Assembly (NCBI GenBank): GCA_030340625.1 | Contig: JAOPHQ010000851.1 | Span: 1 to 64,000 of the forward strand | Source: Merluccius polli | Lineage: Eukaryota > Chordata > Actinopteri > Gadiformes > Merlucciidae | Direction: 5' to 3' | Length of the DNA: 64,000 nucleotides | Shown here: piece by piece, positions 58,923 to 64,000 of the stretch | Position numbering within the stretch: position 1 is the first letter of the stretch | Layout of the letters: each line of letters begins with the position of its first letter | Made by a program: the position numbers and the translations under genes | The notes under the pieces: model-generated | Database searches by the model: none | What the model was told of the DNA's origin: nothing | Seen by the model: only the letters and a program-made list of their open reading frames with translations

Positions 58923-61896
58923 TCCGAGCTAACTTGTGGTCCAACTCTTCCATTAAGGAAAGTGTAGCTGGCTCAAGCACAATGCTTACTTTTATTTTAT
59001 ATAGATTTGACTCCTAATAAATCAATAAACATACCACTATTCTACACAGACTATATAGGTTGCAAAAAAGAATGAATAAATAATTTACATTCCTTTCTTT
59101 CGTTCTCTCGTCCTTCGCTCCGGTTCCAGGTGGAGAGGATGATCCAGGAGAAGGGCTGGGAGTTCATGTGGAGTGAGAGGCTGGGTTACATCCTCACCTG
59201 CCCCTCCAACCTGGGCACCGGCCTCCGTGCCGGAGTCCATGTCAACCTACCCCGACTCAGCAAGGTAACACACACACACACACACACACACGGCTAAATT
59301 AGTTTAGTTTATAGTTTATTTGTCAGGGACCATGCACAATTCACAATTGCACCAGAATTAGCTTCATGCTGGTTTTCATCTGTGGTCCCTGGGCAGGGAT
59401 GCAATATTATATGATAGCAATACAATACAATATGATAAAATGCAATGCAATGACATTGATCAGGTAGTATGGTAACAGTAGTATTTAATTGTTTTTTTTA
59501 TAACATTTAAACCCCACCCCGCTCCAACTTGAAATAAAAACATAACCAATCAACACAAAGGAAATTACAGATGACTACAAGACATGTGCATTCTTAAGCC
59601 AGACCTTCATCTCTGACCGGTTTTACATCACTTTTGGAGTCTCTGGTTTTCACGGGGATTGAGTTCCATTTTTGTATCGCTTTGATGGAGAAAGCAGATT
59701 GTCCAAAGGCTGTCCACACAGTCACCACTCTGCTCTTCCTAGTTCCTTCTCGGTGCGAGGTGGGGCAAGATCTTTAACAACTTAAAACATTAGGGCAAGA
59801 ATCTGAAAAACATAAAATGATCAAAAGTTAGTAGATTATATTTTTTGTATAATACCGCAGTGAGTACAATCCCTCTGCTTCTTATCAAGGGTTTTCAATG
59901 TTTGTTTGTAAAGGGTGTATGGAGGGTGTGTGGAGTGTGTGTGGTTGATAGCTGGTCCACAGCCTCTCCTGACCTGAGTCAGACTGATTGTACTCTGGGT
60001 CTGGGTGGGGCTGCACACCTGTGGTGCAGAGCAATCATGGCACCCAAGATAAACCAGCTATCACCACACACTCAGGAGAGAGACACTGTCATGGCAGCGC
60101 GTTACATCTGCTCGCCGAATACCATCTCCAATAAACGCATACTTAGCATAGCAACATCGGCCCGTGTCCTGTCTCCGAGGGCCCCAGCCAAAGCGACTGA
60201 TGTGGCGTGTGGTTAGAGTCCACTGCTACACTGGCACCCCAGACGGGACTTCTCCGACCAGGAAGGGAAACGGAAGGGCTGCCCAAACCCGCTCTGGAGC
60301 CACCAGCCGCGGTTACGGACAGCCACCTCAACGCCGGCCCTCCCGAACGGCAGTGACGGCCAGCGGAGGAGCGGGGAGGCGAGCGCAGCGACCGCTATGG
60401 GCAACCGTCTGCGGCTAGGCTCCCCCGGATCCAGCCTGGAGCAGCCCAGGTCCAGCCGCGCCTCTGCCAGTGGAACCAGCGGTCCAAGGCCACATGCTCC
60501 AGGAGGAGATGGGGATCATGCCTCGTCGCCCTGGTGGAGGGGGGGGGGGACCTACAGACTGTTCCAGGCCCTCCGAGGAGCTACCTCCGCGGCCCAGCTG
60601 TCGGGCCTCCCTCCGAGCCCATCCAGCCAGCCCCTGCAACCGGCCGGCCCAGAGACGCCTCCGCCAGCCGAGGCAGCAGCCCCAGGCCTCCGGTCTCCAG
60701 GATGGAGGTGGAGGTCAGGTTGGCGTGTGACGCTGGGGAGGTGTAGAGGCAGTGGGGTTTCGGGGGTTGTTTTTATTTTAATTTTAGGTATGGTAACCCC
60801 GCTGAGGCCCACTTTACACGACAACGCTCCCGGGTGAAACCGACAAAATATTTTATCAGATGTGCCTTTCGTTTAGACGGCGACAGCGTTTTGGGGGCTT
60901 AAAAACGCCAAAAAATGAACCCACCCTCCAGAGTGGAAATCTTAAAAACGCTCCACCGTCACAAGGGTTGAAAACGCAAAAGTGTGCTCTGAGCTGCTCA
61001 CGCTGGCTATCCTCGCGTACGCGTTGACGTCAAATCCATGTGCAGTACAGCCAACCAACAACAAACATGTCAGATTATTTACATCAGTTGGACATTCAAG
61101 TTGCCCTAGCTGCTCTGATATCTCTCCAGGAGTCATTTCAGCAATGAAGCCGAGTTATAGAGAACAGAGAAGGTGCATTAATTACATTAATTATTAGGAG
61201 AGAAGTAGAAGGAAGTTTCAATGCATGCGCGCGCTCTTGGTGTTGTTGTATGGCAGTGCTTCACAGTGCCACCTGGCATGCATACTACATCAAATTTCAC
61301 ACACTTTTGCGTCACCGTGTGCATGCAGATTTCCACCCAAAGACGCTTGTCTAAACGCGGAATAAAAAGTGGGAACGCAACGCCACTTTTGCGGTTTGTG
61401 TTCAGATCGTCGTCGTGTAAAAGGGTCCCTGAGAGTCCAGTTTGTAGTTTTTGTTTTCTGTTTGCTTGGATGGGGGGGGGGGGGGGGGGGGGGGGGGGAG
61501 TAGGCTCACCTGGCCTGAGTCAGACTGATTAGACTCTGGGTCTGGGTGGGGCTGCACACCTGTGGTGCTGAGCAATCATTGCACCCAGGATAAACCAGCT
61601 ATCACCACACACACCCAGGGGAGAGCCACTGTCATGGCAGCACGTTACATCTGCTCAGTGAACACCATCTTGTCATCTCCAATAAATGCATACTTCCACC
61701 AATGAATCAACCCATGTTGATGAAGTAGTCGGAAACTATTTCAACATGTCTTCATATTTGTTTTTCCCAGGATCCTCGCTTTAGCAAAATCCTGGACAAC
61801 CTGCGACTGCAGAAGCGTGGGACGGGAGGCGTCGACACCGCTGCAGTGGGAAGCACCTTTGACATCTCCAACCTGGACAGACTGGGACTGTCCGAG
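53483..61896 (+). CDS. ckmt1: ckmt1, ubiquitous mitochondrial creatine kinase (3' end outside window)
   Basis: It transfers phosphate from ATP to creatine in the mitochondrial intermembrane space. Coding exons: 53483-53631, 55375-55573, 56159-56254, 56536-56757, 57352-57437, 58588-58711, 59130-59264, 61771-61896, all in phase, giving 379 aa. Human CKMT1 has 417, so exactly the last 38 residues (VELVQLVIDG and following) are expected in one more exon beyond 64000. The N-terminus MASNFSRMLWSKRSVGLLSL + AGAGSLTAA is a mitochondrial presequence. SRVRTGRSIRG binds nucleotide, and the active-site cysteine is C316 in TCPSNLGTG. LLHRDRVSAGAPVRRSYPAS resembles the ubiquitous rather than the sarcomeric form. 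TG or CA arrays start at the donors of exons 6, 7 and 8, and intron 3 ends in a run of about 20 C. Confidence 0.96.
53727..53803 (+). repeat. (CA)n microsatellite
   Basis: About 38 CA units in ckmt1 intron 1. Confidence 0.97.
56810..57241. mobile_element. hAT-type MITE (CAGTGGTGGAA ends)
   Basis: The left end CAGTGGTGGAA is exactly inverted at the right end TTCCACCACTG. Flanks ACCGTATG (56802-56809) and ACCATATG (57242-57249) are an 8-bp duplication with one mismatch. The interior has the GTACTCAAGTACAG and AAGTAAAGTAC words common in this abundant teleost family. It lies in ckmt1 intron 4. Confidence 0.88.
58718..58787 (+). repeat. (TG)n array at the ckmt1 exon 6 donor
   Basis: The donor GTGAGTC is followed directly by about 34 TG units. 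A CA array (58832-58920) lies 45 bp downstream, so the two can base-pair in the pre-mRNA. Confidence 0.95.
58832..58920 (+). repeat. (CA)n array, imperfect
   Basis: CACAAACACGCACACACAAA and similar, then about 28 pure CA units. It is complementary to the TG array just upstream. Confidence 0.93.
59265..59291 (+). repeat. (CA)n at the ckmt1 exon 7 donor
   Basis: The donor GTAACACACACAC merges into about 12 CA units. Confidence 0.9.
59300..59830. repeat. Probable decayed interspersed repeat in ckmt1 intron 7
   Basis: A stretch with AGGGACCATGCACAATTCAC and TGGTCCCTGGGCAGG, and a later block (CATCTCTGACCGGTTTTACA) that looks like old retroposon sequence. I recognise no definite family and no intact ORF. 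Confidence 0.3.
59945..60231 (+). repeat. LTR-like repeat (most complete copy)
   Basis: It contains CTGGGTCTGGGTGGGGCTGC, GATAAACCAGCTATCACCAC, ACTGTCATGGCAGC and ATCTCCAATAAA and ends in CACTGCTACA. It is followed by TGGCACCCCAGACGGGAC, which could be a primer-binding site. The order (promoter block, AATAAA, CA end, then TGG) fits a 5' LTR. Related copies are at 8459, 24058, 61505 and 62870. Confidence 0.65.
60232..60790 (+). mobile_element. GC-rich leader of a non-autonomous LTR-type element
   Basis: It directly follows the LTR-like block. It is GC-rich, unlike its surroundings, and starts with TGGCACCCCAGAC. Reading frames here translate to low-complexity Pro/Ser/Arg-rich peptides with no gag or pol similarity, so I do not call a gene. 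Confidence 0.4.
60791..61440. mobile_element. Probable TIR DNA element inserted in the LTR-type element
   Basis: The left part AGGCCCACTTTACACGACAA and the right end reverse complement AGGGACCCTTTTACACGACG are similar inverted ends. The words AACGCCA, AAAACGC and GCGTTTT recur inside both ends, as in teleost hAT MITEs. A target duplication was not found. Confidence 0.5.
61467..61498 (+). repeat. (G)n homopolymer run
   Basis: About 30 consecutive G residues, immediately before the second LTR-like copy. Confidence 0.9.
61505..61700 (+). repeat. LTR-like repeat, second copy in same orientation
   Basis: GGCCTGAGTCAGACTGATTA, CTGGGTCTGGGTGGGGCTGC and ATCTCCAATAAATGCATAC match 59965-60140. The copy is cut after the AATAAA. 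Same-orientation copies at 60.0 and 61.5 kb suggest one short element with two LTRs. It lies 70 bp upstream of ckmt1 exon 8. Confidence 0.65.
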
Positions 61897-61936
<40 letters not shown>

Positions 61937-62869
61937 GCATGTACACACACAAATGCACACACAAAATATGAAAACAAAGTGATCAAAATGTCCTTAGATG
62001 TCCTATATTTATTATGTTTATGTCGGTAAAAGTGCATAAGTTGAGGAGCGACACTTACACACAGTGTTACGACTCGCAGGCATAAACTCATCGTATGTCG
62101 GTTATGTTGTGTGTATGTTGTGTTTAAATGTGAACTCTGTGGCCGGATCTGCGTTCGGATTTCACTTTCCCGCAAGAATACCCTCCTGGTAAAATTAATC
62201 TGCTGAAAAGGCGCTTGGTGGAAGAGAAGCCCTTAAATATGCTGTTTAAAATGGTACGTAGTGGTATGGCCCCGCATCAGACGCGCATCGTTGAGGAGAG
62301 CGCAGCGAAGGGGAGCACTCTATGCATGCATTACATTACTGAGTGCAATTTTGGTTCCAGTTTAGCCTGGACAGCAGCATCTGACCATAACGCCATCAGG
62401 TATTGAGTGTTGGTTAAACCCCATGACTTATTTCCATCCATCTTCAGTGCAAATTATCGACAGTAGCCTATGCATACTGGGAGAATCCTGGTGGACTCAT
62501 TCTAGATATGGGGTGTGGTGGTTTTAATGACGTAGCCATCAGTCTGCCCACATTGGGGGCCCAGATTGCTGTCCACACATCCAATACAATCCGATCAGAA
62601 TGTGAGCCTGACCACCTCGGGATGTGGTCTAGCTCATCGGATCACAATGTGAGCAAGATCCAATCTGGGACTGTCCAGACCTGACAGTTAATGCGTCCTG
62701 GCAGGATCGGATGATAAGTCACATTAAACTTCAAGTAACCGAGGCCACTGACAGTCAGAGCACAATGTAGTGTAACGATCAGTTTAAAAAGAAAACATAT
62801 ACATCTATAATGAGTTATAATCGTATAGTAATCTAATTGTAGCAGTTTACTCCTGCCACACGCCACCGA

Positions 62870-63095
62870 AGTGGCTTTTGCTGTGGCCCTCCGACACAGG
62901 ACTCAGTTAGATGTTGTATTAAATATGTTTATTGGAGATGGCAAGATGGTACCAACCAGAGCAGATTTAACGTGCCGTCATCATGACTGTGGCTCTCCCT
63001 CTCGTGTGTGTTGATAGCTGGTTTATCCTGGGTGACATGATTGCTCTGCACCCCAGGTGTGCAGCCCCACCCAGACCCAGAGTCCCACAGACACT
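62870..63095 (-). repeat. LTR-like repeat, reverse copy
   Basis: In reverse complement it has CTGGGTCTGGGTGGGGCTGC, GATAAACCAGCTATCA, GCCATCTCCAATAAA and GTCCTGTGTCGGAGGGCC, in the same order as at 59945-60231. It lies in ckmt1 intron 8. Confidence 0.65.
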
Positions 63096-63310
63096 TTAGT
63101 TAGCTAGTGCTAGCCAAGTTTGTGTTTGCCAATTACACGTTTCCCCACCTCCAACAACATGATTGGTTGGAACAAATATAAAGTGAAATAATGTGAAAGG
63201 TCCTGTTCACCCAGATTTGAGCTTCTTTGCCATAAGGCTTATCAAACAGACAGACAGACAAACATTAATCTAAAGACTTTTCAGCCCAACCCCAAAGCAA
63301 TTAAAGTTAA

Positions 63311-63726
63311 AGTGACAATGTGTAAGATTTGCGCCTCTATCAGTTGCAGCACTCACTCAATAACAACCAGCAGCCAAAGCCAACAGGCTGGAGTCGTGTC
63401 AAAACTCAGCTGTGACAATTCTTCATTTCGCTCCACTTCTCAAATTTGCCAATATTAATCCGGGTTTTACCCCTCTTTTTGTCAACTTTTTACTTTTTTA
63501 AGATTTTACTACGGCCCAGAGTAAAACTTTCAAAATACAATGTATCAGGTATAGAGGGAAATTTAATGTATGGGATTGTTGCTATTTGTAGCTGTCAGCA
63601 TGTACTGCAGTAATATCAAGATAATTTTACTACTACTAATAATAATTAAATTTCAAAAATAAAATTAATTTAATTTAAATAAAAAGAAATGTATATATAT
63701 ATTAGTAAATCTTGCACATTGTCACT
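63311..63726. mobile_element. piggyBac-type MITE (TTAA target)
   Basis: The ends AGTGACAATGTGTAAGATTT and AAATCTTGCACATTGTCACT are inverted with one mismatch. They are flanked on both sides by TTAA (63307-63310 and 63727-63730), the target site of piggyBac transposons. The 416-bp interior is AT-rich and non-coding. Confidence 0.75.
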
Positions 63727-63941
63727 TTAAGTTTCCAGTTTAAAATCTCTTCAAACGTCCCAACGTGCTCTGCTCTCTCACCATCAGTCAGGGATGGATA
63801 AAGAGCACTGAAGAGTTTCACAGAGGAGGGATAAGAGACTGTTTTGCCAAATCAAATTGATTACTGATGCTGAGGCTCAAGCATAATGGTTTTCCATTCT
63901 AATCACTTATGCAGTGAGGGACAAGACAAGGTTGTCCCTTT

Positions 63942-64000
63942 CAGCTCCTTTTCCACTGCATGGCATTGGCTCGACTCGACGTTTTTGGTTCTCTATTGAG
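63942..64000 (+). mobile_element. Left end of a hAT-type element cut by the window edge
   Basis: CAGCTCCTTTTCCACTGCAT followed by GGCTCGACTCGACG is the terminal sequence of a common teleost hAT family. Only 59 bp is present. Confidence 0.55.

Larger units (their letters stand above)
61897..64000 (+). other. ckmt1 intron 8 (incomplete)
   Basis: It starts with a CA array (61899-61934) at the donor. It contains the reverse LTR-like copy, the TTAA-flanked MITE and the hAT end listed separately. I searched for the final ckmt1 exon and did not find it, so it lies outside the window. Confidence 0.8.

Noticed and set aside
60164..60837. Long GC-rich frames in ckmt1 intron 7
   Set aside because: Several frames are open at once on both strands because of base composition; peptides are Pro/Ser/Arg-rich without domain similarity. 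Treated as the leader of an LTR-type element.
61897..64000. Final ckmt1 exon
   Set aside because: No translation resembling the conserved creatine-kinase C-terminus occurs in any frame, so the exon must be beyond the window.

Overview
This window is vertebrate nuclear DNA, almost certainly from a teleost fish. It holds five protein-coding genes, all on the + strand and recognised from translated exons: the 3' half of hsd17b12, then complete alkbh3, a c11orf96 homologue, ticrr (treslin), and the first eight coding exons of ckmt1, which runs off the right edge. Introns have normal GT-AG ends (one GC-AG), 3' UTRs carry AATAAA signals, and many long (CA/TG)n arrays and TIR transposons of common teleost types fill the gaps. 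The very high density of long dinucleotide arrays is striking, but I cannot name the species.

Layout. 1-5650: hsd17b12 exons and 3' UTR, with a 23-bp minisatellite in one intron. 5650-11788: transposon-rich intergenic DNA with a DNA transposon carrying a nested hAT, a truncated foldback element, LTR-like fragments and a multi-exon gypsy-type integrase pseudogene. 11789-23560: alkbh3 in nine coding exons; its 7.5-kb last intron holds a 2-kb minisatellite of about 42 bp per unit, MITEs and two more hAT elements. 23560-32900: gene-poor DNA with microsatellites. 32920-34520: single-exon c11orf96 with a TATA box. 34520-39600: intergenic DNA with a LINE fragment and a complete foldback element. 39600-52540: ticrr, 21 coding exons summing to 1,929 codons. 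53483-64000: ckmt1 exons 1-8 with a cluster of LTR-like repeats, a piggyBac-type MITE and hAT elements.

Roles. The genes do not form a pathway. hsd17b12 reduces 3-ketoacyl-CoA in fatty-acid elongation, alkbh3 repairs alkylated bases, ticrr fires replication origins, ckmt1 makes phosphocreatine in mitochondria, and c11orf96 is uncharacterised. The order hsd17b12-alkbh3-c11orf96 matches human 11p11.2 as I recall it, whereas TICRR and CKMT1 lie on human chromosome 15, so a synteny boundary falls between 34.5 and 39.6 kb.

I found no convincing undescribed system. The best leads are dinucleotide arrays pressed against splice sites of three genes (most notably a (TG)n-T5 tract before alkbh3 exon 8), a coding TP-repeat tract in ticrr, the integrase pseudogene with preserved introns, and the large minisatellites.
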